Positions 38,450 through 52,751 of a stretch of DNA of 64,000 nucleotides are shown here, piece after piece. The stretch comes from Astropecten irregularis (taxonomy: Eukaryota > Echinodermata > Asteroidea > Paxillosida > Astropectinidae). Positions within the stretch are counted from its first letter, which is position 1; every line of letters starts with the position of its first letter. The stretch is from NCBI GenBank assembly GCA_963971285.1, contig OZ020251.1, forward strand, positions 6,882,001 to 6,946,000, read 5' to 3'. The notes beneath the pieces were generated by a model. That model saw only the letters and a list, made by a program, of their open reading frames with translations. It was not told where the DNA came from and searched no databases. A program made the translations under genes and the position numbers.

Positions 38450-41400
38450 TTGAAAACTGCCTGCTGATTTCTGAGGAAAATACAGGAAAAACAAAATTAT
38501 ACGTGTCTTTTTATTTTCAGTGTAGATCATATATCTGAATTGTTGAACCTGAAGTCGCCCTGCTTAGCGAAATCTGCCATGTTTTATGAATTACGTTATG
38601 ACGTGCTACACTGTTTGTGTATTATAATATGCCAGCACGCAGTCTAATCCTATCTTTTGAACCCGATCTTTGAAAACTGCCTGCTCATTTCTGGGGAAAA
38701 TTCAGGAAAAACAAAATTATACGTGTCTTTTTATTTTCAGTGTAGATCATATATCTGAATTTTTGAACCTGAAGTCGCCCTGCTTAGCGAAATCTGCCAT
38801 GTTTTATGAATTACGTTATGACGTGCTACACTGTTTGTGTATTATAATATGCCAGCACGCAGTCTAATCCTATATTTTGAACCCGATCTTTGAAAACTGC
38901 CTGCTCATTTCTGGGGAAAATTCAGGAAAAACAAAATTATACGTGTCTTTTTATTTTCAGTGTAGATCATTATATCTGAATTTTTGAACCTGAAGTCGCC
39001 ATGCTTAGCGAAATCTGCCATGTTTTATGAATTACGTTATGACGTGCTACACTCTTTGTGTATTATAATATGCCAGCACGCAGTCTAATCCTATCTTTTG
39101 AACCCGATCTTTGAAAACTGCCTGCTCATTTCTGGGGAAAATTCAGGAAAAACAAAATTATACGTGTCTTTTTATTTTCAGTGTAGATCATATATCTGAA
39201 TTTTTGAACCTGAAGTCGCCCTGCTTAGCGAAATATGCCATGTTTTATGAATTACGTTATGACGTGCTACACTGTTTGTGTATTATAATATGCCAACACG
39301 CAGTCTGATCCTATATTTTAAACCCGATCTTTGAAAACTGCCTGCTCTTTTCTGGGGAAAATTCAGGAAAAACTAAATTATACGTGTCTTTTTATTTTCA
39401 GTGTAGATCATATATCTGAATTTTTGAACCTGAAGTCGCCCTGCTTAGCGAAATCTGCCATGTTTTATGAATTACGTTATGACGTGCTACACTCTTTGTG
39501 TATTATAATATGCCAGCACGCAGTCTAATCCTATCTTTTGAACCCGATCTTTGAAAACTGCCTGCTCATTTCTGGGGAAAATTCAGGAAAAACTAAATTA
39601 TACGTGTCTTTTTATTTTCAGTGTAGATCATATATCTGAATTTTTGAACCTGAAGTCGCCCTGCTTAGCGAAATCCACCATGTTTTATGAATTACGTTAT
39701 GACGTGCTACACTGTTTGTGTATTATAATATGCCAGCACGCAGTCTAATCCTATATTTTGAACCCGATCTTTGAAAACTGCCTGCTCATTTCTGGGGAAA
39801 ATTCAGGAAAAACAAAATTATACGTGTCTTTTTATTTTCAGTGTAGATCATATATCTGAATTTTTGAACCTGAAGTCGCCATGCTTAGCGAAATCTGCCA
39901 TGTTTTATGAATTACGTTATGACGTGCTACACTCTTTGTGTATTATAATATGCCAGCACGCAGTCTAATCCTATCTTTTGAACCCGATCTTTGAAAACTG
40001 CCTGCTCATTTCTGGGGAAAATTCAGGAAAAACAAAATTATACGTGTCTTTTTATTTTCAGTGTAGATCATATATCTGAATTTTTGAACCTGAAGTCGCC
40101 CTGCTTAGCGAAATATGCCATGTTTTATGAATTACGTTATGACGTGCTACACTGTTTGTGTATTATAATATGCCAACACGCAGTCTGATCCTATATTTTA
40201 AACCCGATCTTTGAAAACTGCCTGCTCTTTTCTGGGGAAAATTCAGGAAAAACTAAATTATACGTGTCTTTTTATTTTCAGTGTAGATCATATATCTGAA
40301 TTTTTGAACCTGAAGTCGCCCTGCTTAGCGAAATCTGCCATGTTTTATGAATTACGTTATGACGTGCTACACTGTTTGTGTATTATAATATGCCAGCACG
40401 CAGTCTAATCCTATATTTTGAACCCGATCTTTGAAAACTGCCTGCTCATTTCTGGGGAAAATTCAGGAAAAACAAAATTATACGTGTCTTTTTATTTTCA
40501 GTGTAGATCATATATCTGAATTTTTGAACCTGAAGTCGCCCTGCTTAGCGAAATCCGCCATGTTTTATGAATTACGTTATGACGTGCTACACTGTTTGTG
40601 TATTATAATATGCCAGCACGCAGTCTAATCCTATATTTTGAACCCGATCTTTGAAAACTGCCTGCTCATTTCTGGGGAAAATTCAGGAAAAACAAAATTA
40701 TACGTGTCTTTTTATTTTCAGTTTAGATCATATATCTGAATTTTTGAACCTGAAGTCGCCCTGCTTAGCGAAATCTGCCATGTTTTATGAATTACGTTAT
40801 GACGTGCTACACTATTTGTGTATTATAATATGCCAGCACGCAGTCTAATCCTATATTTTGAACCCGATCTTTGAAAACTGCCTGCTCATTTCTGGGGAAA
40901 ATTCAGGAAAAACAAAATTATACGTGTCTTTTTATTTTCAGTGTAGATCATATATCTGAATTTTTGAACCTGAAGTCGCCCTGCTTAGCGAAATCTGCCA
41001 TATTTTATGAATTACGTTATGACGTGCTACACTGTTTGTGTATTATAATATGCCAGCAGGCAGTCTAATCCTTTATTTTGAACCCGATCTTTGAAAACTG
41101 CCTGGTCATTTCTTGGGGAAATTCAGGAAAAACAAAATTACACGTGTCTTTTTATTTTCAGTGTAGATCATATATCTGAATTTTTGAACCTGAAGTCGCC
41201 CTGCTTAGCGAAATCCGCCATGTTTTATGAATTACGTTATGACGTGCTACACTGTTTGTGTATTATAATATGCCAGCACGCAGTCTAATCCTATCTTTTG
41301 AACCCGATCTTTGAAAACTGCCTGCTCATTTCTGGGGAAAATTCAGGAAAAACAAAATTATACGTGTCTTTTTATTTTCAGTGTAGATCATATATCTGAA

Positions 41401-43730
41401 TTTTTGAACCTGAAGTCGCCCTGCTTAGCGAAATCTGCCATGTTTTATGAATTACGTTATGACGTGCTACACTGTTTGTGTATTATAATATGCCAGCACG
41501 CAGTCTAATCCTATATTTTGAACCCGATCTTTGAAAACTGCCTGCTCATTTCTGGGGAAAATTCAGGAAAAACAAAATTATACGTGTCTTTTTATTTTCA
41601 GTGTAGATCATATATCTGAATTTTTGAACCTGAAGTCGCCATGCTTAGCGAGATCTGCCATGTTTTATGAATTACGTTATGACGTGCTACACTCTTTGTG
41701 TATTATAATATGCCAGCACGCAGTCTAATCCTATCTTTTGAACCCGATCTTTGAAAACTGCCTGCTCATTTCTGGGGAAAATTCAGGAAAAACAAAATTA
41801 TACGTGTCTTTTTATTTTCAGTGTAGATCATATATCTGAATTTTTGAACCTGAAGTCGCCCTGCTTAGCGAAATTTGCCATGTTTTATGAATTACGTTAT
41901 GACGTGCTACACTGTTTGTGTATTATAATATGCCAACACGCAGTCTGATCCTATATTTTAAACCCGATCTTTGAAAACTGCCTGCTCTTTTCTGGGGAAA
42001 ATTCAGGAAAAACTAAATTATACGTGTCTTTTTATTTTCAGTGTAGATCATATATCTGAATTTTTGAACCTGAAGTCGCCCTGCTTAGCGAAATCTGCCA
42101 TGTTTTATGAATTACGTTATGACGTGCTACACTGTTTGTGTATTATAATATGCCAGCACGCAGTCTAATCCTATATTTTGAACCCGATCTTTGAAAACTG
42201 CCTGCTCATTTCTGGGGAAAATTCAGGAAAAACAAAATTATACGTGTCTTTTTATTTTCAGTGTAGATCATATATCTGAATTTTTGAACCTGAAGTCGCC
42301 CTGCTTAGCGAAATCCGCCATGTTTTATGAATTACGTTATGACGTGCTACACTGTTTGTGTATTATAATATGCCAGCACGCAGTCTAATCCTATATTTTG
42401 AACCCGATCTTTGAAAACTGCCTGCTCATTTCTGGGGAAAATTCAGGAAAAACAAAATTATACGTGTCTTTTTATTTTCAGTTTAGATCATATATCTGAA
42501 TTTTTGAACCTGAAGTCGCCCTGCTTAGCGAAATCTGCCATGTTTTATGAATTACGTTATGACGTGCTACACTGTTTGTGTATTATAATATGCCAGCACG
42601 CAGTCTAATCCTATATTTTGAACCCGATCTTTGAAAACTGCCTGCTCATTTCTGGGGAAAATTCAGGAAAAACAAAATTATACGTGTCTTTTTATTTTCA
42701 GTGTAGATCATATATCTGAATTTTTGAACCTGAAGTCGCCCTGCTTAGCGAAATCTGCCATATTTTATGAATTACGTTATGACGTGCTACACTGTTTGTG
42801 TATTATAATATGCCAGCAGGCAGTCTAATCCTTTATTTTGAACCCGATCTTTGAAAACTGCCTGGTCATTTCTTGGGGAAATTCAGGAAAAACAAAATTA
42901 CACGTGTCTTTTTATTTTCAGTGTAGATCATATATCTGAATTTTTGAACCTGAAGTCGCCCTGCTTAGCGAAATCCGCCATGTTTTATGAATTACGTTAT
43001 GACGTGCTACACTGTTTGTGTATTATAATATGCCAGCAGGCAGTCTAATCCTTTATTTTGAACCCGATCTTTGAAAACTGCCTGGTCATTTCTTGGGGAA
43101 ATTCAGGAAAAACAAAATTACACGTGTCTTTTTATTTTCAGTGTAGATCATATATCTGAATTTTTGAACCTGAAGTCGCCCTGCTTAGCGAAATCCGCCA
43201 TGTTTTATGAATTACGTTATGACGTGCTACACTGTTTGTGTATTATAATATGCCAGCACGCAGTCTAATCCTATATTTTGAACCCGATCTTTGAAAACTG
43301 CCTGCTCATTTCTGGGGAAAATTCAGGAAAAACAAAATTACACGTGTCTTTTTATTTTCAGTGTAGATCATATATCTGAATTTTTGAACCTGAAGTCGCC
43401 CTGCTTAGCGAAATCCGCCATGTTTTATGAATTACGTTATGACGTGCTACACTGTTTGTGTATTATAATATGCCAGCACGCAGTCTAATCCTATATTTTG
43501 AACCCGATCTTTGAAAACTGCCTGCTCATTTCTGGGGAAAATTCAGGAAAAACAAAATTATACGTGTCTTTTTATTTTCAGTGTAGATCATATATCTGAA
43601 TTTTTGAACCTGAAGTCGCCCTGCTTAGCGAAATCTGCCATGTTTTATGAATTACGTTATGACGTGCTACACTGTTTGTGTATTATAATATGCCAGCACG
43701 CAGTCTAATCCTATATTTTGAACCCGATCT
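38450..43730 (+). repeat. 24-monomer higher-order repeat, copy 1 (5281 bp)
   Basis: Class order: G P S N F+S ST S N F C L Q W P S N F C L Q W W a P, where ST marks ACC at p126-p128. Private marks shared with copy 2 are G at p93 in the G monomer (38542), the 1-bp insertion at 38971, p125 A in two N monomers, p122 G at 41652 and p125 T at 41875. Copy 1 alone has C at 39494, C at 39535, T at 39594 and A at 40814. The first three lie within 101 bp and look like one conversion tract. Confidence 0.92.
38971..38971 (+). other. 1-bp insertion (extra T) in the monomer starting 38890
   Basis: GATCATATATC reads GATCATTATATC here, making a 221-bp monomer. It shifts every later monomer by one base relative to the 220-bp grid. 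The same insertion occurs at 44252, exactly 5281 bp on, so it happened once, before the 24-mer was duplicated. Confidence 0.95.
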
Positions 43731-46700
43731 TTGAAAACTGCCTGCTGATTTCTGAGGAAAATACAGGAAAAACAAAATTATACGTGTCTTTTTATTTTCA
43801 GTGTAGATCATATATCTGAATTGTTGAACCTGAAGTCGCCCTGCTTAGCGAAATCTGCCATGTTTTATGAATTACGTTATGACGTGCTACACTGTTTGTG
43901 TATTATAATATGCCAGCACGCAGTCTAATCCTATCTTTTGAACCCGATCTTTGAAAACTGCCTGCTCATTTCTGGGGAAAATTCAGGAAAAACAAAATTA
44001 TACGTGTCTTTTTATTTTCAGTGTAGATCATATATCTGAATTTTTGAACCTGAAGTCGCCCTGCTTAGCGAAATCTGCCATGTTTTATGAATTACGTTAT
44101 GACGTGCTACACTGTTTGTGTATTATAATATGCCAGCACGCAGTCTAATCCTATATTTTGAACCCGATCTTTGAAAACTGCCTGCTCATTTCTGGGGAAA
44201 ATTCAGGAAAAACAAAATTATACGTGTCTTTTTATTTTCAGTGTAGATCATTATATCTGAATTTTTGAACCTGAAGTCGCCATGCTTAGCGAAATCTGCC
44301 ATGTTTTATGAATTACGTTATGACGTGCTACACTCTTTGTGTATTATAATATGCCAGCACGCAGTCTAATCCTATCTTTTGAACCCGATCTTTGAAAACT
44401 GCCTGCTCATTTCTGGGGAAAATTCAGGAAAAACAAAATTATACGTGTCTTTTTATTTTCAGTGTAGATCATATATCTGAATTTTTGAACCTGAAGTCGC
44501 CCTGCTTAGCGAAATATGCCATGTTTTATGAATTACGTTATGACGTGCTACACTGTTTGTGTATTATAATATGCCAACACGCAGTCTGATCCTATATTTT
44601 AAACCCGATCTTTGAAAACTGCCTGCTCTTTTCTGGGGAAAATTCAGGAAAAACTAAATTATACGTGTCTTTTTATTTTCAGTGTAGATCATATATCTGA
44701 ATTTTTGAACCTGAAGTCGCCCTGCTTAGCGAAATCTGCCATGTTTTATGAATTACGTTATGACGTGCTACACTGTTTGTGTATTATAATATGCCAGCAC
44801 GCAGTCTAATCCTATATTTTGAACCCGATCTTTGAAAACTGCCTGCTCATTTCTGGGGAAAATTCAGGAAAAACAAAATTATACGTGTCTTTTTATTTTC
44901 AGTGTAGATCATATATCTGAATTTTTGAACCTGAAGTCGCCCTGCTTAGCGAAATCCACCATGTTTTATGAATTACGTTATGACGTGCTACACTGTTTGT
45001 GTATTATAATATGCCAGCACGCAGTCTAATCCTATATTTTGAACCCGATCTTTGAAAACTGCCTGCTCATTTCTGGGGAAAATTCAGGAAAAACAAAATT
45101 ATACGTGTCTTTTTATTTTCAGTGTAGATCATATATCTGAATTTTTGAACCTGAAGTCGCCATGCTTAGCGAAATCTGCCATGTTTTATGAATTACGTTA
45201 TGACGTGCTACACTCTTTGTGTATTATAATATGCCAGCACGCAGTCTAATCCTATCTTTTGAACCCGATCTTTGAAAACTGCCTGCTCATTTCTGGGGAA
45301 AATTCAGGAAAAACAAAATTATACGTGTCTTTTTATTTTCAGTGTAGATCATATATCTGAATTTTTGAACCTGAAGTCGCCCTGCTTAGCGAAATATGCC
45401 ATGTTTTATGAATTACGTTATGACGTGCTACACTGTTTGTGTATTATAATATGCCAACACGCAGTCTGATCCTATATTTTAAACCCGATCTTTGAAAACT
45501 GCCTGCTCTTTTCTGGGGAAAATTCAGGAAAAACTAAATTATACGTGTCTTTTTATTTTCAGTGTAGATCATATATCTGAATTTTTGAACCTGAAGTCGC
45601 CCTGCTTAGCGAAATCTGCCATGTTTTATGAATTACGTTATGACGTGCTACACTGTTTGTGTATTATAATATGCCAGCACGCAGTCTAATCCTATATTTT
45701 GAACCCGATCTTTGAAAACTGCCTGCTCATTTCTGGGGAAAATTCAGGAAAAACAAAATTATACGTGTCTTTTTATTTTCAGTGTAGATCATATATCTGA
45801 ATTTTTGAACCTGAAGTCGCCCTGCTTAGCGAAATCCGCCATGTTTTATGAATTACGTTATGACGTGCTACACTGTTTGTGTATTATAATATGCCAGCAC
45901 GCAGTCTAATCCTATATTTTGAACCCGATCTTTGAAAACTGCCTGCTCATTTCTGGGGAAAATTCAGGAAAAACAAAATTATACGTGTCTTTTTATTTTC
46001 AGTTTAGATCATATATCTGAATTTTTGAACCTGAAGTCGCCCTGCTTAGCGAAATCTGCCATGTTTTATGAATTACGTTATGACGTGCTACACTGTTTGT
46101 GTATTATAATATGCCAGCACGCAGTCTAATCCTATATTTTGAACCCGATCTTTGAAAACTGCCTGCTCATTTCTGGGGAAAATTCAGGAAAAACAAAATT
46201 ATACGTGTCTTTTTATTTTCAGTGTAGATCATATATCTGAATTTTTGAACCTGAAGTCGCCCTGCTTAGCGAAATCTGCCATATTTTATGAATTACGTTA
46301 TGACGTGCTACACTGTTTGTGTATTATAATATGCCAGCAGGCAGTCTAATCCTTTATTTTGAACCCGATCTTTGAAAACTGCCTGGTCATTTCTTGGGGA
46401 AATTCAGGAAAAACAAAATTACACGTGTCTTTTTATTTTCAGTGTAGATCATATATCTGAATTTTTGAACCTGAAGTCGCCCTGCTTAGCGAAATCCGCC
46501 ATGTTTTATGAATTACGTTATGACGTGCTACACTGTTTGTGTATTATAATATGCCAGCACGCAGTCTAATCCTATCTTTTGAACCCGATCTTTGAAAACT
46601 GCCTGCTCATTTCTGGGGAAAATTCAGGAAAAACAAAATTATACGTGTCTTTTTATTTTCAGTGTAGATCATATATCTGAATTTTTGAACCTGAAGTCGC

Positions 46701-48571
46701 CCTGCTTAGCGAAATCTGCCATGTTTTATGAATTACGTTATGACGTGCTACACTGTTTGTGTATTATAATATGCCAGCACGCAGTCTAATCCTATATTTT
46801 GAACCCGATCTTTGAAAACTGCCTGCTCATTTCTGGGGAAAATTCAGGAAAAACAAAATTATACGTGTCTTTTTATTTTCAGTGTAGATCATATATCTGA
46901 ATTTTTGAACCTGAAGTCGCCATGCTTAGCGAGATCTGCCATGTTTTATGAATTACGTTATGACGTGCTACACTCTTTGTGTATTATAATATGCCAGCAC
47001 GCAGTCTAATCCTATCTTTTGAACCCGATCTTTGAAAACTGCCTGCTCATTTCTGGGGAAAATTCAGGAAAAACAAAATTATACGTGTCTTTTTATTTTC
47101 AGTGTAGATCATATATCTGAATTTTTGAACCTGAAGTCGCCCTGCTTAGCGAAATTTGCCATGTTTTATGAATTACGTTATGACGTGCTACACTGTTTGT
47201 GTATTATAATATGCCAACACGCAGTCTGATCCTATATTTTAAACCCGATCTTTGAAAACTGCCTGCTCTTTTCTGGGGAAAATTCAGGAAAAACTAAATT
47301 ATACGTGTCTTTTTATTTTCAGTGTAGATCATATATCTGAATTTTTGAACCTGAAGTCGCCCTGCTTAGCGAAATCTGCCATGTTTTATGAATTACGTTA
47401 TGACGTGCTACACTGTTTGTGTATTATAATATGCCAGCACGCAGTCTAATCCTATATTTTGAACCCGATCTTTGAAAACTGCCTGCTCATTTCTGGGGAA
47501 AATTCAGGAAAAACAAAATTATACGTGTCTTTTTATTTTCAGTGTAGATCATATATCTGAATTTTTGAACCTGAAGTCGCCCTGCTTAGCGAAATCCGCC
47601 ATGTTTTATGAATTACGTTATGACGTGCTACACTGTTTGTGTATTATAATATGCCAGCACGCAGTCTAATCCTATATTTTGAACCCGATCTTTGAAAACT
47701 GCCTGCTCATTTCTGGGGAAAATTCAGGAAAAACAAAATTATACGTGTCTTTTTATTTTCAGTTTAGATCATATATCTGAATTTTTGAACCTGAAGTCGC
47801 CCTGCTTAGCGAAATCTGCCATGTTTTATGAATTACGTTATGACGTGCTACACTGTTTGTGTATTATAATATGCCAGCACGCAGTCTAATCCTATATTTT
47901 GAACCCGATCTTTGAAAACTGCCTGCTCATTTATGGGGAAAATTCAGGAAAAACAAAATTATACGTGTCTTTTTATTTTCAGTGTAGATCATATATCTGA
48001 ATTTTTGAACCTGAAGTCGCCCTGCTTAGCGAAATCTGCCATATTTTATGAATTACGTTATGACGTGCTACACTGTTTGTGTATTATAATATGCCAGCAG
48101 GCAGTCTAATCCTTTATTTTGAACCCGATCTTTGAAAACTGCCTGGTCATTTCTTGGGGAAATTCAGGAAAAACAAAATTACACGTGTCTTTTTATTTTC
48201 AGTGTAGATCATATATCTGAATTTTTGAACCTGAAGTCGCCCTGCTTAGCGAAATCCGCCATGTTTTATGAATTACGTTATGACGTGCTACACTGTTTGT
48301 GTATTATAATATGCCAGCAGGCAGTCTAATCCTTTATTTTGAACCCGATCTTTGAAAACTGCCTGGTCATTTCTTGGGGAAATTCAGGAAAAACAAAATT
48401 ACACGTGTCTTTTTATTTTCAGTGTAGATCATATATCTGAATTTTTGAACCTGAAGTCGCCCTGCTTAGCGAAATCCGCCATGTTTTATGAATTACGTTA
48501 TGACGTGCTACACTGTTTGTGTATTATAATATGCCAGCACGCAGTCTAATCCTATATTTTGAACCCGATCT
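43731..48571 (+). repeat. 24-monomer higher-order repeat, copy 2, first 22 monomers
   Basis: Direct duplicate of 38450-43290 with the shared p93 G (43823), insertion (44252), p122 G and p125 T marks. Changes against copy 1 include consensus bases at the three-site tract of 39494-39594, consensus G at p164 of the L monomer (46095), and A at 47933. The last two monomers of copy 1 (a, P) are replaced here by Q, E, a. Confidence 0.92.
44252..44252 (+). other. 1-bp insertion (extra T), duplicate of the one at 38971
   Basis: The monomer starting 44171 reads GATCATTATATC and is 221 bp long. It is the second copy of the same ancestral insertion, in the corresponding S monomer of the 24-mer duplicate. 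Confidence 0.95.
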
Positions 48572-50111
48572 TTGAAAACTGCCTGCTCATTTCTGGGGAA
48601 AATTCAGGAAAAACAAAATTATACGTGTCTTTTTATTTTCAGTGTAGATCATATATCTGAATTTTTGAACCTGAAGTCGCCCTGCTTAGCGAAATCTGCC
48701 ATATTTTATGAATTACGTTATGACGTGCTACACTGTTTGTGTATTATAATATGCCAGCAGGCAGTCTAATCCTTTATTTTGAACCCGATCTTTGAAAACT
48801 GCCTGCTCATTTCTGGGGGAAATTCAGGAAAAACAAAATTACACGTGTCTTTTTATTTTCAGTGTAGATCATATATCTGAATTTTTGAACCTGAAGTCGC
48901 CCTGCTTAGCGAAATCCGCCATGTTTTATGAATTACGTTATGACGTGCTACACTGTTTGTGTATTATAATATGCCAGCAGGCAGTCTAATCCTTTATTTT
49001 GAACCCGATCTTTGAAAACTGCCTGCTCATTTCTGGGGAAAATTCAGGAAAAACAAAATTACACGTGTCTTTTTATTTTCAGTGTAGATCATATATCTGA
49101 ATTTTTGAACCTGAAGTCGCCCTGCTTAGCGAAATCCGCCATGTTTTATGAATTACGTTATGACGTGCTACACTGTTTGTGTATTATAATATGCCAGCAC
49201 GCAGTCTAATCCTATATTTTGAACCCGATCTTTGAAAACTGCCTGCTGATTTCTGAGGAAAATACAGGAAAAACAAAATTATACGTGTCTTTTTATTTTC
49301 AGTGTAGATCATATATCTGAATTTTTGAACCTGAAGTCGCCCTGCTTAGCGAAATCTGCCATGTTTTATGAATTACGTTATGACGTGCTACACTGTTTGT
49401 GTATTATAATATGCCAGCACGCAGTCTAATCCTATATTTTGAACCCGATCTTTGAAAACTGCCTGCTCATTTCTGGGGAAAATTCAGGAAAAACAAAATT
49501 ATACGTGTCTTTTTATTTTCAGTGTAGATCATATATCTGAATTTTTGAACCTGAAGTCGCCCTGCTTAGCGAAATCTGCCATGTTTTATGAATTACGTTA
49601 TGACGTGCTACACTGTTTGTGTATTATAATATGCCAGCACGCAGTCTAATCCTATATTTTGAACCCGATCTTTGAAAACTGCCTGCTCTTTTCTGGGGAA
49701 AATTCAGGAAAAACAAAATTATACGTGTCTTTTTATTTTCAGTGTAGATCATATATCTGAATTTTTGAACCTGAAGTCGCCCTGCTTAGCGAAATCTGCC
49801 ATGTTTTATGAATTACGTTATGACGTGCTACACTGTTTGTGTATTATAATATGCCAGCACGCAGTCTAATCCTATATTTTGAACCCGATCTTTGAAAACT
49901 GCCTGCTCATTTCTGGGGAAAATTCAGGAAAAACAAAATTATACGTGTCTTTTTATTTTCAGTGTAGATCATATATCTGAATTTTTGAACCTGAAGTCGC
50001 CCTGCTTAGCGAAATCTGCCATGTTTTATGAATTACGTTATGACGTGCTACACTGTTTGTGTATTATAATATGCCAGCACGCAGTCTGATCCTATATTTT
50101 AAACCCGATAT
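48572..50111 (+). repeat. Seven-monomer join segment Q E a G P F P'
   Basis: Q-E-a is the ending used before G monomers at 12270-12929 and elsewhere. From the G monomer at 49232 onward the order G-P-F-P'-T-H-H matches 12930-14469 and 15790-17329, not the G-P-S-N order of the units to its left. The monomer at 49892 ends with p197 G, p210 A and p219 A, as the matching ones at 13590 and 16450 do. Confidence 0.86.
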
Positions 50112-51431
50112 TTGAAAACTGCTTGCTCATTTCTGGGGAAAATTCAGGAAAAACAAAATTATACGTGTCTTTTTATTTTCAGTGTAGATCATATATCTGA
50201 ATTTTTGAACCTGAAGTCGCCCTGCTTAGCGAAATCTGCCATGTTTTATGAATTACGTTATGACGTGCTACACTGTTTGTGTATTATAATATGCCAGCAC
50301 GCAGTCTAATCCTATCTTTTGAACCCGATCTTTGAAAACTGCCTGCTCATTTCTGGGGAAAATTCAGGAAAAACAAAATTATACGTGTCTTTTTATTTTC
50401 AGTGTAGATCATATATCCGAATTTTTGAACCTGAAGTCGCCCTGCTTAGCGAAATCTGCCATGTTTTATGAATTACGTTATGACGTGCTACACTGTTTGT
50501 GTATTATAATATGCCAGCACGCAGTCTAATCCTATCTTTTGAACCCGATCTTTGAAAACTGCCTGCTCATTTCTGGGGAAAATTCAGGAAAAACAAAATT
50601 ATACGTGTCTTTTTATTTTCAGTGTAGATCATATATCCGAATTTTTGAACCTGAAGTCGCCCTGCTTAGCGAAATCTGCCATGTTTTATGAATTACGTTA
50701 TGACGTGCTACACTGTTTGTGTATTATAATATGCCAGCACGCAGTCTGATCCTATATTTTGAACCCGATCTTTGAAAACTGCCTGCTCATTTCTGGGGAA
50801 AATTCAGGAAAAACAAAATTATACGTGTCTTTTTATTTTCAGTGTAGATCATATATCTGAATTTTTGAACCTGAAGTCGCCCTGCTTAGCGAAATCTGCC
50901 ATGTTTTATGAATTACGTTATGACGTGCTACACTGTTTGTGTATTATAATATGCCAGCACGCAGTCTAATCCTATATTTTGAACCCGATCTTTGAAAACT
51001 GCCTGCTCATTTCTGGGGAAAATTCAGGAAAAACAAAATTATACGTGTCTTTTTATTTTCAGTGTAGATCATATATCTGAATTTTTGAACCTGAAGTCGC
51101 CCTGCTTAGCGAAATCTGCCATGTTTTATGAATTACGTTATGACGTGCTACACTGTTTGTGTATTATAATATGCCAGCACGCAGTCTAATCCTATATTTT
51201 GAACCCGATCTTTGAAAACTGCCTGCTCATTTCTGGGGAAAATTCAGGAAAAACAAAATTATACGTGTCTTTTTATTTTCAGTGTAGATCATATATCTGA
51301 ATTTTTGAACCTGAAGTCGCCCTGCTTAGCGAAATCTGCCATGTTTTATGAATTACGTTATGACGTGCTACACTGTTTGTGTATTATAATATGCCAGCAC
51401 GCAGTCTGATCCTATATTTTAAACCCGATAT
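50112..51431 (+). repeat. 6-monomer repeat, copy 1 (1320 bp): T H H P P P'
   Basis: A T monomer (p12 T), two H monomers (p87 C, the second ending with p197 G), two consensus monomers, and one ending with p197 G, p210 A and p219 A. Unlike the T monomers at 13810 and 16670 this T monomer has the consensus T at p112, so that change is specific to the left 13-mer pair. Confidence 0.9.
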
Positions 51432-52751
51432 TTGAAAACTGCTTGCTCATTTCTGGGGAAAATTCAGGAAAAACAAAATTATACGTGTCTTTTTATTTTC
51501 AGTGTAGATCATATATCTGAATTTTTGAACCTGAAGTCGCCCTGCTTAGCGAAATCTGCCATGTTTTATGAATTACGTTATGACGTGCTACACTGTTTGT
51601 GTATTATAATATGCCAGCACGCAGTCTAATCCTATCTTTTGAACCCGATCTTTGAAAACTGCCTGCTCATTTCTGGGGAAAATTCAGGAAAAACAAAATT
51701 ATACGTGTCTTTTTATTTTCAGTGTAGATCATATATCCGAATTTTTGAACCTGAAGTCGCCCTGCTTAGCGAAATCTGCCATGTTTTATGAATTACGTTA
51801 TGACGTGCTACACTGTTTGTGTATTATAATATGCCAGCACGCAGTCTAATCCTATCTTTTGAACCCGATCTTTGAAAACTGCCTGCTCATTTCTGGGGAA
51901 AATTCAGGAAAAACAAAATTATACGTGTCTTTTTATTTTCAGTGTAGATCATATATCCGAATTTTTGAACCTGAAGTCGCCCTGCTTAGCGAAATCTGCC
52001 ATGTTTTATGAATTACGTTATGACGTGCTACACTGTTTGTGTATTATAATATGCCAGCACGCAGTCTGATCCTATATTTTGAACCCGATCTTTGAAAACT
52101 GCCTGCTCATTTCTGGGGAAAATTCAGGAAAAACAAAATTATACGTGTCTTTTTATTTTCAGTGTAGATCATATATCTGAATTTTTGAACCTGAAGTCGC
52201 CCTGCTTAGCGAAATCTGCCATGTTTTATGAATTACGTTATGACGTGCTACACTGTTTGTGTATTATAATATGCCAGCACGCAGTCTAATCCTATATTTT
52301 GAACCCGATCTTTGAAAACTGCCTGCTCATTTCTGGGGAAAATTCAGGAAAAACAAAATTATACGTGTCTTTTTATTTTCAGTGTAGATCATATATCTGA
52401 ATTTTTGAACCTGAAGTCGCCCTGCTTAGCGAAATCTGCCATGTTTTATGAATTACGTTATGACGTGCTACACTGTTTGTGTATTATAATATGCCAGCAC
52501 GCAGTCTAATCCTATATTTTGAACCCGATCTTTGAAAACTGCCTGCTCATTTCTGGGGAAAATTCAGGAAAAACAAAATTATACGTGTCTTTTTATTTTC
52601 AGTGTAGATCATATATCTGAATTTTTGAACCTGAAGTCGCCCTGCTTAGCGAAATCTGCCATGTTTTATGAATTACGTTATGACGTGCTACACTGTTTGT
52701 GTATTATAATATGCCAGCACGCAGTCTAATCCTATATTTTGAACCCGATCT
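51432..52751 (+). repeat. 6-monomer repeat, copy 2 (1320 bp): T H H P P P
   Basis: I saw no internal difference from 50112-51431 in the first five monomers. The last monomer has a consensus end instead of the P' end, because what follows is Q'-K rather than another T. The corresponding place at 16670-17989 has a single T-H-H-P-P-P set, so either a 6-mer was gained here or lost there. Confidence 0.9.

Noticed and set aside
38450..48571. The 24-mer duplication as an assembly artefact
   Set aside because: The two copies differ at several positions spread over them and end differently on the right, which a simple collapsed or doubled contig would not show. Reads are still needed for proof.
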